In this document: one piece after another, positions 25,044-34,423 of the stretch | Position numbering within the stretch: the first letter of the stretch is position 1 | Layout of the letters: every line of letters begins with the position of its first letter | Source of the DNA: Aurantimonas marina | Lineage (GTDB): Bacteria; Pseudomonadota; Alphaproteobacteria; Rhizobiales; Rhizobiaceae | Direction of reading: 5' to 3' | Length of the DNA stretch: 55,454 nt | NCBI RefSeq assembly: GCF_017183135.1 | Contig: NZ_JADDXW010000020.1 | Coordinates: 1 to 55,454, forward strand | The notes under the pieces: generated by a model | Seen by the model: only the letters and a program-made list of their open reading frames with translations | What the model was told of the DNA's origin: nothing | Database searches by the model: none | Translations under genes and position numbers: made by a program

Positions 25044-25487
25044 TCAGCGAACGATGAGGCACTGTCTGCGGGTGAGCGAGGCCACCTTGTGCGACACCGA
25101 GCCGAGCAGAAAGCCTTCCAGGTCACCATTGCCGCGCGCCCCGAGCACAATCAAGTCGCAGTCATGCTCGTCGGCGAACTCGACGATGGCGCGGGCTGGC
25201 TGACCACGCTTTGCATAGGACGTGACACTTTCGAGGCCCGCCTTCAGCGCCCGCTCCTTGGCGGCTGTCGCGATATCGCTGGCATAGCTCTTCAGCGCAT
25301 CGTCGGGGCGCTGCTGTTCGCCGCGCGACCTTACCATCGAGAGCGAGGCCTCGAGCGGCGAGTGATGACGATAGATGCAGAGCGTGATCAAGCGGGCGCC
25401 GAAGGTCCGGCAGAGTTCGGCGGCGACGTCGAGCCCCCGCATCGCCATCGCCGAGCCGTCGACCGGAACGAGGATTGTCTTGTACAT
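25044..25487 (-). CDS. teaD: Universal stress protein, TeaD-like regulator of ectoine uptake
   Basis: The 147-residue protein opens KTILVPVDGSAMAMRGLDVAAEL and ends with the ATP-binding motif GARGNGDLEGFLLGSVSHKV (G-2x-G-9x-G-S). It is a single UspA domain. In Halomonas elongata, TeaD is the ATP-binding Usp encoded with TeaABC and damps ectoine uptake. The gene stands 43 bp after teaC here, in the same position, so the same role is likely. Confidence 0.88.
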   Translation of the reverse strand: MYKTILVPVDGSAMAMRGLDVAAELCRTFGARLITLCIYRHHSPLEASLSMVRSRGEQQRPDDALKSYASDIATAAKERALKAGLESVTSYAKRGQPARAIVEFADEHDCDLIVLGARGNGDLEGFLLGSVSHKVASLTRRQCLIVR

Positions 25488-25530
25488 GATGCGGGAAAAG
25501 CCTCTTGCGGATCGAGGGGAGGGTCGGCGT

Positions 25531-26808
25531 TCAGCGGAAGGCGAGATCGCGTAGGAACAGCGCGATCTGCGGGAAGGCGATCAGCGCGACGCTCACCATC
25601 AGCAGGATGAATATGAAGGGCGGAGTGCCCCGGATGACGTCCATATAGGGGCGCTTGAAGATCGCGATCGCCGTGAAGATGTCGCAGCCGAAGGGCGGCG
25701 TCGCCGAGCCGATGGCCACCTGCAACGTGATGATGACCCCGACCAGCACCGGGTCCAGCCCCAGCCCCGAGACCAGCGGCGCGAAGATCGGCACCAGCAC
25801 CAGGATGACGACGATCGGATCGACGAACATGCAGCCGATGAAGAAGGCGATCGAGATCGCCACCAGGACGGTGACCGGCCCGGCTTCGTTGAGGCCGAGC
25901 GCGCCGAGGATCATCTGGGGGATCTGCTCGAACGAGATCACCCAGGAAAACGCCGCTCCCGCCGCGACCAGAATGAAGACGACCGCGGTGATGAGACCGG
26001 TCGACTTGGCGATATCGATGATGTCGGAAAGCCCAAGCGAGCGGAAGATCAGCAGCTCCAGAACCAGCGCGTAACCGACGCAGACCGAAGCCGCTTCGGT
26101 GGGGCTGAAGATGCCGCCATAGATGCCGCCGACCACGATAACCGGAAAGCCGAGCGGCCAGACAGCCCCGCCGACCGCCGCCATGCGTTCGCCCCACGAA
26201 GCCTTCGGCTCCGTCGGGATGTTGTTCCGCCGCGCATAGATGATCGAATAGGCGGAAAACAGAAAAAGGATCAGCAGGCCTGGTCCGACGCCGGCGATGA
26301 ACAGCTCGGAGATCGAGGTGCCGGAGATGACCCCATAGATGATCATGGCGATCGACGGCGGAATCAGCATGGCGATGTCGGAGGCGTTGACAATCAGCGC
26401 CAGGGTGAAGCTGTCGCTGTAACCGGACTTCAGCATACGGGGGCGAAGCGGGCCGCCGATGGCGACGACGGTCGCCTGGGTCGAGCCGGAGACCGCGCCG
26501 AACAGGGTGCAGCTCGCCGCGGTGGCGACTCCGAGTCCACCCCGGATGTGGCCGACGAACTTCATCACCATGTCGATCAGGCGATCGGCGGAGTGCCCCT
26601 TGGTGATGATATCGGCCGCCAGGATGAACATCGGAACGGCGATCAGCGCCGCCGGCCGGATACCGGCGAGCATCTGCTGCACCATGATTTCAGGGCCGAT
26701 CGGGAGGTAGAAGAAGAACGCGACCATCGTCGCCGCAATCAGCGGGATCATCATCGGGAACCCCAGGAGCAGGAGCACCACCATGGTGAGGATCATCGCC
26801 GTTGCCAT
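25531..26808 (-). CDS. teaC: TRAP transporter large permease TeaC (ectoine/hydroxyectoine)
   Basis: The 425-residue DctM-type permease has about 12 membrane helices and typical TRAP large-subunit segments: ATAASCTLFGAVSGSTQATVVAIGG, IPPSIAMIIYGVISGTSI and PPFGCDIFTAIAIF. It forms the sodium-driven channel with TeaB and takes substrate from TeaA. The ATG at 26808 follows AAAGGG; a TTG one codon upstream could also be used. The last part reaches RDLAFR. It stands 51 bp downstream of teaB. Confidence 0.93.
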   Translation of the reverse strand: MATAMILTMVVLLLLGFPMMIPLIAATMVAFFFYLPIGPEIMVQQMLAGIRPAALIAVPMFILAADIITKGHSADRLIDMVMKFVGHIRGGLGVATAASCTLFGAVSGSTQATVVAIGGPLRPRMLKSGYSDSFTLALIVNASDIAMLIPPSIAMIIYGVISGTSISELFIAGVGPGLLILFLFSAYSIIYARRNNIPTEPKASWGERMAAVGGAVWPLGFPVIVVGGIYGGIFSPTEAASVCVGYALVLELLIFRSLGLSDIIDIAKSTGLITAVVFILVAAGAAFSWVISFEQIPQMILGALGLNEAGPVTVLVAISIAFFIGCMFVDPIVVILVLVPIFAPLVSGLGLDPVLVGVIITLQVAIGSATPPFGCDIFTAIAIFKRPYMDVIRGTPPFIFILLMVSVALIAFPQIALFLRDLAFR

Positions 26809-26859
26809 CAAAACCCTTTCTTTCGGATGCCAGCCACCGGTCTGGGGCGCGGCGGACGC

Positions 26860-27519
26860 TCAGATCTGTGTCTCGCTGTCCTCATAGGTGTCGACCACCG
26901 AGACCGAGAGATAGACGTCGGGCCGGGTGAGATTGGCCACCGCCGTCAGCCCGTATTGAATGCCGGTGATAACGAATCCGAGCGGCAGCCAGACCAGCGT
27001 CAGGAAGATCGGCACGCGCGTCACCGGCGAAATGCGACCGGTGTGATAGACGCTGAGGACATACTGGTAGGAGTACCAGGCAAGGACGAACATCACCGCC
27101 GCCGTCATCAGCACGATGACGACCATCAGCGCCTTTCGCAGACCGTGCGAGAGCTCGTCATAGATCGCCGACATGCGGATGTGGCGGCCATGCCGGGCCG
27201 CGAAGCCGATCCCCGCGAAGGTGATGACGATGATCAGGAACTGGTTGAGTTCCTCGGCGAAATAGAGGCTCTGGCCAAAGACGAACCGGCCGATCACATT
27301 CGCCACGGAACTCGCGGCCATCAGCAGGATACCGGCGGTCAGAATGAACGCCTCGATCATGGCGATCACCCGGTCGAGGATCTCCAATGGCCGCAACAAG
27401 CCCGAAAATGCCGCGACCGGCATAGCTGCCGAAACCTCCGTCGTCACCGACGTTTCGGACGAAGCCGGGCCGGAGCTGTCCTCGGCCGAAGGGTTTGCTG
27501 ACGGGTCGGGTCGGTTCAT
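26860..27519 (-). CDS. teaB: TRAP transporter small permease TeaB
   Basis: The 219-residue DctQ-type subunit has a hydrophilic N-terminus of about 45 residues rich in Ser, Thr and Pro, then four hydrophobic helices. The conserved core is FGQSLYFAEELNQFLIIVITFAGIGFAARHGRHI, cited here as about residues 90-124; the key features are the EE pair and the GRHI loop. It couples TeaA to the TeaC channel. The ATG at 27519 is preferred over a GTG two codons upstream. Confidence 0.9.
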   Translation of the reverse strand: MNRPDPSANPSAEDSSGPASSETSVTTEVSAAMPVAAFSGLLRPLEILDRVIAMIEAFILTAGILLMAASSVANVIGRFVFGQSLYFAEELNQFLIIVITFAGIGFAARHGRHIRMSAIYDELSHGLRKALMVVIVLMTAAVMFVLAWYSYQYVLSVYHTGRISPVTRVPIFLTLVWLPLGFVITGIQYGLTAVANLTRPDVYLSVSVVDTYEDSETQI

Positions 27520-27609
27520 CGGCACCTCATTCCATGGCCCGTCATAGCCGGTTTCGCCTTGCCGGCGCGGAACCCGGGCGGCTGCCCGCCCGGGACGTGC
27601 GCGACGGAC

Positions 27610-28662
27610 CTAGCCGTCGCCTTTCACGCGCTTCCTGGAGGCCTCGATGTCGGCCTCGAAGCCCTCCAGGATTTTCTTGCCGCTGTCGCCGGTGATCTCG
27701 ACGAACTTGTCGCGGACCTTCTTGGCCGCCTCGCGGAACGGGGCGCGCTCCTCGTCGGTCAGCGTCGTCACCGTGATCGAGGGCTTGGCTTCCTTTATCT
27801 TGGCAAGCGCTTCGTCCTGCAAGCCCTTCTGATAGTCGATGATGTGCTCGTAGGCGGCGTCGGCCGCCGCCGCGACCACCGCCTTGTCCTCCTCCGACAG
27901 GCCGTCATAGAAGGCCTTGTTGGCCGCGACCGCCGTGGTGAAGGTGTTGTGGCCGGTGAAGGTGATGTGGTCCGTCACTTCGTACATCTTGGTCGATTCC
28001 ACGAAGAACATCGGGTTCTCCTGGCCCTGGATCATGTTCAGCTGCAACGCGCCGAACACTTCGCCCCACGGCAGCGGCGTCGCGGTAGCACCGAAGGCGT
28101 TGTAGGTCTCGACCAGCAGCGGCGTCGTCATCACCCGGAACTTGACCCCGTCGAGATCAGCCGGCGCCTTGACCGCTTCCTTGGTGGTCATCACCACCTC
28201 GCCCTCGGGAAACATGTCAACGAGATGCAGGCTCTGCGCCTCATACATCCCCGCCAATTCCTTGTTGATCGTCTCCGACGTCTCGTAGAAATCCGCCAGC
28301 ACGGCTGGATCTTCTGGCAGGACGTAGGGCAGCAGGAAGACTTGGAGTTCCGGGATCAGGCTGCCGGTGAAGCCAGGCGACAGATCGACGAACTGGATCG
28401 CGCCCATCTGCGCGAGTTCGGTCGTGTCGGCCGTTTCGCCGAGTGTACCGAAGGGGAAGATCGCCACGGTGTTGTCGGAGTTCGCCTCGACGTGCTCCTT
28501 GAACTTCTGCGCGTAGACGCCCTGGACTTCCTCCAGCGCCTCCTCAATGGCGTATTTCCATTCGGCGGCGACGGCCGAAGCCGACATGAGCGTCAGCGCC
28601 GTCGTGGTCGCGAGCGCCGTCGCCACGAGCTTACGGCGGGACCTGGAAACAAGATTGGACAT
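27610..28662 (-). CDS. teaA: Ectoine/hydroxyectoine-binding periplasmic protein TeaA
   Basis: The start at 28662 follows GGGAGATCTCC and yields 350 residues. Residues 1-33 are a signal peptide (RRKLVATALATTTALTLMSA, cleaved after VAA). The mature protein begins EWKYAIEEALEEVQG, very like TeaA of Halomonas, where an early Glu contacts the ligand. VKFRVMTTPLLVE, ATPLPWGEVFGALQL and GQENPMFFVESTKMYEV are DctP-family and TeaA-like blocks, with the Arg expected to bind the ectoine carboxylate. It captures ectoine and 5-hydroxyectoine in the periplasm. Confidence 0.93.
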   Translation of the reverse strand: MSNLVSRSRRKLVATALATTTALTLMSASAVAAEWKYAIEEALEEVQGVYAQKFKEHVEANSDNTVAIFPFGTLGETADTTELAQMGAIQFVDLSPGFTGSLIPELQVFLLPYVLPEDPAVLADFYETSETINKELAGMYEAQSLHLVDMFPEGEVVMTTKEAVKAPADLDGVKFRVMTTPLLVETYNAFGATATPLPWGEVFGALQLNMIQGQENPMFFVESTKMYEVTDHITFTGHNTFTTAVAANKAFYDGLSEEDKAVVAAAADAAYEHIIDYQKGLQDEALAKIKEAKPSITVTTLTDEERAPFREAAKKVRDKFVEITGDSGKKILEGFEADIEASRKRVKGDG

Positions 28663-29276
28663 GGAGATCTCCCTTTCTGCTGCGCGATGCGCAAAATTAG
28701 TCTGAACTATTTGAGCGGATTCCCAAAGGAATTGCCACTTCCCATGACGCCACATATCGTGATGACACAGATTTCAACCGTCTAGCCGATGATCAACTCC
28801 ATCATCCGTGCGAACTGATAATATCGTTCGCTCGGTCTAAACTCTTGTTTTCGTGCGCGGTTTGCCTGCCGCACCGCGAAACATTTCGACTTCCTTTTCC
28901 AAGACGCCTGTGGCCGGTGCATCGACAGGCGAGAGCGTTCCGAAGTTCACGAGAAACGGGCCTCCATGCTTCTGAATATCGGAGCTGCTGTCGAGAGAGC
29001 GATTGCCCATTTAGAGGTTCGGAGGCAGGAGAAACCGCTGCCAAGGCAGGATGAAAAGGACGAACCGCGTCATTGTCAGGCATGCGCAAATTATGATCAC
29101 GTGTAGGCCACACCCGCTCTCCGGCCGCCGCCTGTGACGGGTATCACTCACCAGCTAGACCACCTGTGCCGACGGATGCCGCCCATGCCGCGATCGACCG
29201 AGATGGCGCCGCCGCCCTTGCCCGAGAGCGCTTTCGGCTCGCAATGCTATAAGCCACGGAAAGGCGAGAGCGCGCG
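28663..29276. promoter_or_regulatory. Divergent promoter region of the ectoine uptake and degradation genes
   Basis: This 614-bp interval separates teaA (minus) from eutA (plus). Next to teaA, ATTCC-CAAA-GGAAT (28719-28732) is a perfect inverted repeat, and TGCGC-GAT-GCGCA (28681-28693) is another. Both are candidate operators for DoeX or an EnuR encoded elsewhere. Short open frames here lack family character. AAAGGCGAG precedes the eutA ATG. Confidence 0.45.
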
Positions 29277-30053
29277 ATGACCGCAGAGATTCACCTGGCA
29301 GGCCGGCCCCTACGCTTCGACCCACGCGCCATCGAAAAGCGCGTCGGGCTGATCCTGTTGGCGACCGATCATTCGACGGAGGTCGATTTTACGCGGCTCG
29401 TCGCCTCCGACCGGGTCGGCCTGTTCGCGACCCGGATCGTGTTCGCCAATCCCACTACGGCTGAGAACCTGCGCGCCATGCAGCCGCGGCTGGAAAGCGC
29501 CGCGGCCTTGCTTCTGCCGGATGATCGGCTCGATGTGGTCTGCTTTTCCTGCACATCGGCGTCGGTGGTGATCGGCGACGCGGCCGTCACTGCGGCGATC
29601 CGCAAGGCTAAGCCCGGTGTGCCGGTGGTGACGCCGGCCGCCGCGGCCGCCGCCGGCCTCAAGGCCCTCGGCACGCGCAGGATCAGCATCCTCACGCCCT
29701 ATACGGTGGCAGTGAGCGAGCCGATGGCGGCCTATTTCGAAGCCGGGGGCTTTCAGATCGAGAGTGTCACCTGCCTCGGACTCGACGATGACGGGGAGAT
29801 GGCGCGGATCTCGCGGGACTCGCTGATCGAAGCCGCCGTGGACGCCACCTCCGCGAGCGCCGAGGCGCTGTTCATCTCCTGTACGGCGCTCCGCTCCGCC
29901 TCGGTCGTTTCGGCCATCGAGGCGCGGATCGGCCGTCCCGTCGTTACCAGCAACCAGGCAACCGCCTGGGCGTGCCTGAATCATTGCGGCGCGTGGACCG
30001 CCCGGCCAGAGGCCGGGCGACTGATGAGCGTCGCCATGCCGATCAAGGGTTAG
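29277..30053 (+). CDS. eutA: Ectoine utilization protein EutA (Asp/Glu racemase-like)
   Basis: The 258-residue protein belongs to the maleate isomerase/Asp-Glu racemase family. The two catalytic cysteines are in VVCFSCTSASVVIG and LFISCTALRSASVV, and VTPAAAAAAGLKALG lies between. EutA, EutB and EutC are thought to convert 5-hydroxyectoine to ectoine. The racemase role is assigned by context. It is the first gene of eutABC-doeAB, and eutB starts five bases after its stop. Confidence 0.9.
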   Translation: MTAEIHLAGRPLRFDPRAIEKRVGLILLATDHSTEVDFTRLVASDRVGLFATRIVFANPTTAENLRAMQPRLESAAALLLPDDRLDVVCFSCTSASVVIGDAAVTAAIRKAKPGVPVVTPAAAAAAGLKALGTRRISILTPYTVAVSEPMAAYFEAGGFQIESVTCLGLDDDGEMARISRDSLIEAAVDATSASAEALFISCTALRSASVVSAIEARIGRPVVTSNQATAWACLNHCGAWTARPEAGRLMSVAMPIKG

Positions 30054-30058
30054 ATTCC

Positions 30059-31045
30059 ATGCCGCACGTCACGCTCTCGGAGATCGAGGAAGCGGCCGGC
30101 CGCATCGCCGGCCGCGTCTGCCGCACGCCGGTCGATCATTCGCCCAGCCTGTCCGATCGCGTGGGCGTTCCCGTTCATCTGAAGCACGAACACCGCCAGA
30201 TCACTGGCGCATTCAAGCTGCGCGGCGCGACCAATGCACTCCTGCAGCTTTCCCCTGACGAACGCGCCAGGGGCGTCGTCGCCACGTCCACCGGCAATCA
30301 TGGACGCGCGCTCGCCCATGCCGCCGCGGCCGAGGGCGTGCGCTGCGTCGTTTGCATGTCCTCGCTGGTCCCGGCCAACAAGCTGGAGGCGATCAAGGCG
30401 CTCGGCGCCGAGATCCGCATCATCGGGCGATCTCAGGACGAGGCGCAGGTCGAGGTCGAACGGCTGATCGCCGAAGACGGAATGACCGGTCTTCCGCCTT
30501 TCGACCACCCTCATATCGTCGCCGGCCAGGGCACGATCGGTCTGGAGATCGTCGAGGACCTGCCGGACGCGGCGACCGTGCTGGTGCCGCTGTCGGGCGG
30601 CGGCCTGATCGCCGGTATCGCCGTGGCGGCCAAAACCCTGCGACCCGAGATCCGGGTCGTCGGCCTGTCGATGCGACGCGGGGCGGCGATGGCCGCAAGC
30701 CTTGCGGCCGGGCATCCGGTGGAGGTCGAGGAACTGCCGACCCTCGCCGACTCCCTCGGCGGCGGTATCGGGCTGGCGAATGCCTGGACCTTCGAGACGA
30801 CGCGCGCGCTGGTCGACGACATCGTGCTGCTCGACGAGGCGGAGATCGCGGCCGGCATTCGCCACGTCTACGAGATGGAGCGGGAGATCGTCGAGGGCGC
30901 CGCGGCCGTCGGCGTCGCGGCGCTGCTCGCCGGCAAGGTCGAACCGACCGGCGCCACGGTCGCGCTCCTGTCCGGCCGCAACATCGCCATGGACCTGCAT
31001 CGCCGTGTCGTCAACGGCGCGGACGGGCTGGAGGAGACCGACTGA
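30059..31045 (+). CDS. eutB: Hydroxyectoine utilization dehydratase EutB (threonine dehydratase-like)
   Basis: The start at 30059 (MPHVTLSEIEEAAGRI), just after the eutA stop, gives 328 residues. This fold type II PLP enzyme has its Schiff-base lysine at K53 in TGAFKLRGATNAL, the phosphate-binding STGNHGRALAHAA and the PLSGGGLIAGIA glycine loop. It is thought to remove water from hydroxyectoine-derived substrate. The C-terminal ACT domain of biosynthetic threonine dehydratases is missing, as in catabolic relatives. Its stop overlaps the eutC start by one base. Confidence 0.9.
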   Translation: MPHVTLSEIEEAAGRIAGRVCRTPVDHSPSLSDRVGVPVHLKHEHRQITGAFKLRGATNALLQLSPDERARGVVATSTGNHGRALAHAAAAEGVRCVVCMSSLVPANKLEAIKALGAEIRIIGRSQDEAQVEVERLIAEDGMTGLPPFDHPHIVAGQGTIGLEIVEDLPDAATVLVPLSGGGLIAGIAVAAKTLRPEIRVVGLSMRRGAAMAASLAAGHPVEVEELPTLADSLGGGIGLANAWTFETTRALVDDIVLLDEAEIAAGIRHVYEMEREIVEGAAAVGVAALLAGKVEPTGATVALLSGRNIAMDLHRRVVNGADGLEETD

Positions 31046-32037
31046 TGTCCGAGATGCGTATCCTCACGCAGAGCGATCTGCGTGCGCTGGTGCCGCTCGA
31101 TCTGGCGGCGGTCGACGCGATCGAAGCCGCCTTCGCCGCGCTGGCGACGAGGGCAGTGGCGATGCCGCCGATCCTGCGGCTCGACATTCCCGAGCATCGC
31201 GGCGAAGTCGACGTGAAGACCGCCTATGTGCCGGGCCTCTCCGGCTTCGCCATCAAGATCAGCCCGGGCTTCTTCGACAATCCGAAGCTCGGCCTGCCGA
31301 GCGTCAACGGCATGATGGTGCTTTTCTCGTCGACAACGGGCCTCGTCGAGGCGCTGCTGCTCGACAACGGGTATCTCACCGATGTGCGGACCGCCGCCGC
31401 CGGCGCCGTCGCGGCCCGGCATCTGGCGCGGTCCGACGCCCGGGTCGCCGCGATCCTCGGCGCCGGCGTCCAGGCGCGGCTGCAGTTGCGAGGGCTCAAG
31501 CTGGTCCGCCCGATCGCCGAGGCGCGGATCTGGGCCCGCGATCTCGAAAAGGCCGAGGCCACAGCAGCGGCGCTGTCGACCGCGCTGTCGATCCCGGTTG
31601 CGGCGGTTTCCGACGCCCGGGCAGCCGTCGCCGGCGCCGATGTCATCGTCACCACGACCCCGTCCGAGACACCGATCCTCGAAGCCGGCTGGCTTGCCCC
31701 CGGTCAGCACGTCACCGCAATGGGATCGGATGCCGAGCACAAGAACGAAGTCGACCCCGCCCTCGTCACCCGTGCCGACCTCTACGTCGCCGACAGCCTC
31801 CAGCAGACGCGCCGGCTCGGCGAGTTGCACCACGCCATCGCCGCCGGCCTCGTCTCGGCGGACCGCGCCTTTCCCGAACTCGGCGAGATCGTCTGCGGGC
31901 GCCTGTCCGGCCGGGCCGACGCAAAGGCGCTGACATTCTGCGACCTCACCGGAACCGGTGTCCAGGACACGGCGATCGCCACACTTGCCAATGCCCGTGC
32001 CGTGGAAGCCGGCGCCGGCGCCCTCTTTACCAGCTGA
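31045..32037 (+). CDS. eutC: Ectoine utilization protein EutC (ornithine cyclodeaminase-like)
   Basis: The ATG at 31045 overlaps the eutB stop (TGATG), so a much longer upstream open frame is not used. The 330-residue protein has ornithine cyclodeaminase/mu-crystallin features: VKTAYVPGLSGFAIKIS, the NGYLTDVRTAAAGAVAARHL helix, the Rossmann motif AAILGAGVQARLQLR, and VTTTPSETPIL. It probably carries out an NAD(P)-dependent imine or amine step in the conversion of hydroxyectoine to ectoine. Confidence 0.9.
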   Translation: MSEMRILTQSDLRALVPLDLAAVDAIEAAFAALATRAVAMPPILRLDIPEHRGEVDVKTAYVPGLSGFAIKISPGFFDNPKLGLPSVNGMMVLFSSTTGLVEALLLDNGYLTDVRTAAAGAVAARHLARSDARVAAILGAGVQARLQLRGLKLVRPIAEARIWARDLEKAEATAAALSTALSIPVAAVSDARAAVAGADVIVTTTPSETPILEAGWLAPGQHVTAMGSDAEHKNEVDPALVTRADLYVADSLQQTRRLGELHHAIAAGLVSADRAFPELGEIVCGRLSGRADAKALTFCDLTGTGVQDTAIATLANARAVEAGAGALFTS

Positions 32038-32058
32038 TCTTCCTCCAACAGGTGCATC

Positions 32059-33240
32059 ATGACAGAGCCGACGCTCAACTTTACTCGCGCCGAGTACGCC
32101 ACGCGCCTCGCAAAGACCCGCGCGGCCATGGCGACGAAGGGGATCGACCTCCTCTACGTTTCCGACCCGTCCAACATGGCCTGGCTCACCGGCTATGACG
32201 GCTGGTCGTTCTATGTCCACCAAGGGGTCCTGGTGCCGCCTGAGGGCGAGCCGGTCTGGTTCGGCCGTGGACAAGATGCCAACGGCGCCAAGCGGACCGC
32301 CTATCTCGCCGCCGACAATATCGTCGGCTATGCCGACCACTACGTGCAGTCCACCGAGCGTCATCCGATGGCCTTTCTGGCGACGGTGATCGCCGATCGC
32401 GGCTGGGATAAGCTCGTTGTCGGCGTCGAGATGGACAATTACTGGTTCTCGGCAGCGGCCTTTGCGTCGCTACAAAAGCATCTGCCGAATGCCCGTTTCG
32501 TAGACGCGACCGCGCTGGTCAACTGGCAGCGCGCGGTCAAGAGCCCGCAGGAACTCGACTATATGCGGATCGCCGCCAAGATCGTCGGCGCCATGCACCA
32601 GCGTATCGTCGACACGATCGAGCCCGGCATGCGCAAGTGCGATCTCGTGGCCGAAATCCTCGATGCCGGAACGCGCGGTGTCGAGGGCTATGGCGGCGAC
32701 TATCCGGCGATCGTGCCCCTGCTGCCGTCGGGTGCCGACGCATCCGCGCCGCATCTGACCTGGGACGATCGGCCGATGCGCCGGGGCGAAGGCACCTTCT
32801 TCGAGATCGCCGGCTGCTATAAGCGGTACCATTGTCCGCTGTCGCGCACCGTCTTCCTCGGCAAGCCGACGGATGCCTTCCGCGATGCCGAAAAGGCGAC
32901 GCTCGAAGGCATGGAGGCAGGCTTGGCCGCGGCAAAGGCCGGCAATACCTGCGAGGACATCGCCAACGCCTTCTTTGCCGTCCTGAAGACATATGGGATC
33001 GTCAAGGACAACCGCACGGGCTATCCGATCGGCCTGTCCTATCCGCCGGACTGGGGCGAGCGGACGATGAGCCTTCGCCCCGGCGACCGGACCGAGCTCA
33101 AGCCCGGCATGACCTTCCATTTCATGACCGGGCTGTGGCTCGAGGACATGGGCCTGGAGATCACCGAATCGATTGCCATCACCGAGACCGGCGTGGAGAT
33201 TTTAGCCGACGTGCCGCGCCAGCTCTTCGTCAAGGATTGA
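32059..33240 (+). CDS. doeA: Ectoine hydrolase DoeA (M24 family)
   Basis: DoeA opens the ectoine ring to N-acetyl-diaminobutyrate. The 393-residue protein has a creatinase-like N-terminal domain (LLYVSDPSNMAWLTGYDGWSFY) and a pita-bread M24 domain. The latter has FFEIAGCYKRYHCPLSRTVF, NRTGYPIGLSYPPDWGE and FHFMTGLWLEDMGLEITES, all shared with DoeA enzymes. AGGTG precedes the ATG. It lies 21 bp after eutC and five bases before doeB, so the five genes form one operon. Confidence 0.93.
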   Translation: MTEPTLNFTRAEYATRLAKTRAAMATKGIDLLYVSDPSNMAWLTGYDGWSFYVHQGVLVPPEGEPVWFGRGQDANGAKRTAYLAADNIVGYADHYVQSTERHPMAFLATVIADRGWDKLVVGVEMDNYWFSAAAFASLQKHLPNARFVDATALVNWQRAVKSPQELDYMRIAAKIVGAMHQRIVDTIEPGMRKCDLVAEILDAGTRGVEGYGGDYPAIVPLLPSGADASAPHLTWDDRPMRRGEGTFFEIAGCYKRYHCPLSRTVFLGKPTDAFRDAEKATLEGMEAGLAAAKAGNTCEDIANAFFAVLKTYGIVKDNRTGYPIGLSYPPDWGERTMSLRPGDRTELKPGMTFHFMTGLWLEDMGLEITESIAITETGVEILADVPRQLFVKD

Positions 33241-33245
33241 GGCCA

Positions 33246-34250
33246 ATGTTGATGAGCGACCCGCTAACCCCTTCGCCGATCGTCGCCACGGTGGACTTCG
33301 AGGCTGACGGCATCCAGCACGGCTTCCTGCGTCTGCCCTACAGCCGCGACGATTCCGCCTGGGGCTCTGTCCTGATCCCGATGACCGTCGCCAAAAACGG
33401 CGCCGGACCGACGGCGCTGTTGACCGGCGGTAACCACGGCGACGAATATGAGGGTCCGATCGCTCTGTTCGACCTCGCCCGCCAGCTGTCCGTCGATGCG
33501 CTCACCGGCCGTGTCATCATCTTGCCGGCGCTCAACTACCCGGCGTTCCGCGCCGGCACCCGCACCTCGCCGATCGACAAGGGCAATCTCAACCGCAGCT
33601 TTCCCGGCGCGCCCTACGGCAATCCGACGGAAAAGATCGCCGACTACGTCACCCGCCATCTCTTACCGCTCGCCGACGTCGTGCTCGACTTCCACTCCGG
33701 CGGCCGCACGCTCGACTTCCTGCCCTTCGCGGCCGCACATATACTGGAGGACAAACGGCAGGAGGCGGCCTGCTTCGCCGCCGTCGCCGCCTTTGGCGCG
33801 CCGTGGTCGGTGAAAATGCTGGAGATCGACGCGGTCGGCATGTTGGATACGACCGCGGAAGCGATGGGCAAGGTGTTCGTCACCACCGAACTCGGTGGTG
33901 GGGGCACCGCAACCGCGCGGACCGCAGCGATCGCCAAACGCGGCACCGCCAATTTGCTGCGCCACGCCGGCATCCTGAAGGGCGCGGTCGAGCATTACGA
34001 CAGTCGCTGGCTCGACATGCCGTCTGCCGACTGCTTCACCTTCTCCGAACTCGACGGCATGATGGAGCCGCTCGTCGATCTTGGCGACCCGGTGGTCAAG
34101 GGTCAGCCGATCGGTCGTGCTTGGCCGATCGACCGTACCGGTTCGGCTCCCTTCGAATTTACCGCCAAGATGGACGGTATCCTGGCGGCCCGGCACTTTC
34201 CCGGCCTCGTCCGGGCCGGCGACTGCATCGCCGTTCTCGGAACGATTTGA
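33246..34250 (+). CDS. doeB: N-alpha-acetyl-L-2,4-diaminobutyrate deacetylase DoeB
   Basis: DoeB removes the acetyl group to give diaminobutyrate, the substrate of DoeD. The 334-residue protein is of the AstE/AspA zinc hydrolase type (M14-like). GGNHGDEYEGPIALFDL holds the first His and the Glu ligands, VVLDFHSGGRTLDFLP holds the second His, and FVTTELGGGG holds the likely catalytic Glu. The ATG at 33246 is used; another lies two codons on. The 173-bp gap after it faces the convergent hemerythrin gene and contains nothing clear. Confidence 0.93.
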   Translation: MLMSDPLTPSPIVATVDFEADGIQHGFLRLPYSRDDSAWGSVLIPMTVAKNGAGPTALLTGGNHGDEYEGPIALFDLARQLSVDALTGRVIILPALNYPAFRAGTRTSPIDKGNLNRSFPGAPYGNPTEKIADYVTRHLLPLADVVLDFHSGGRTLDFLPFAAAHILEDKRQEAACFAAVAAFGAPWSVKMLEIDAVGMLDTTAEAMGKVFVTTELGGGGTATARTAAIAKRGTANLLRHAGILKGAVEHYDSRWLDMPSADCFTFSELDGMMEPLVDLGDPVVKGQPIGRAWPIDRTGSAPFEFTAKMDGILAARHFPGLVRAGDCIAVLGTI

Positions 34251-34423
34251 GGTCCCGGTGAGGCGAAGCCTTACTTCATCCGTGAGCTCGCAGATGCTCC
34301 ATTGCAACGGGCGTCGAGATTCAGGCCAAGCTGTTGCAGGTTTGCAGCCAGCGGCGATTGCAGAATTGGCGCGTCTCGCCTTGGACCAACCGATGAGACG
34401 TGCGCGCTCCTGCGACCCAGCCG

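Noticed and set aside
24472-25062. N-terminal extension of DoeX to 25062
   Set aside because: The extra 32 residues run into the teaD end, have no family support, and MARGRIKLDDRD is where AsnC proteins begin.
29999-30020. GC inverted repeat near the end of eutA (CCCGGCC AGA GGCCGGG)
   Set aside because: It lies wholly within the coding region, and the next genes continue without a break, so a terminator is unlikely.
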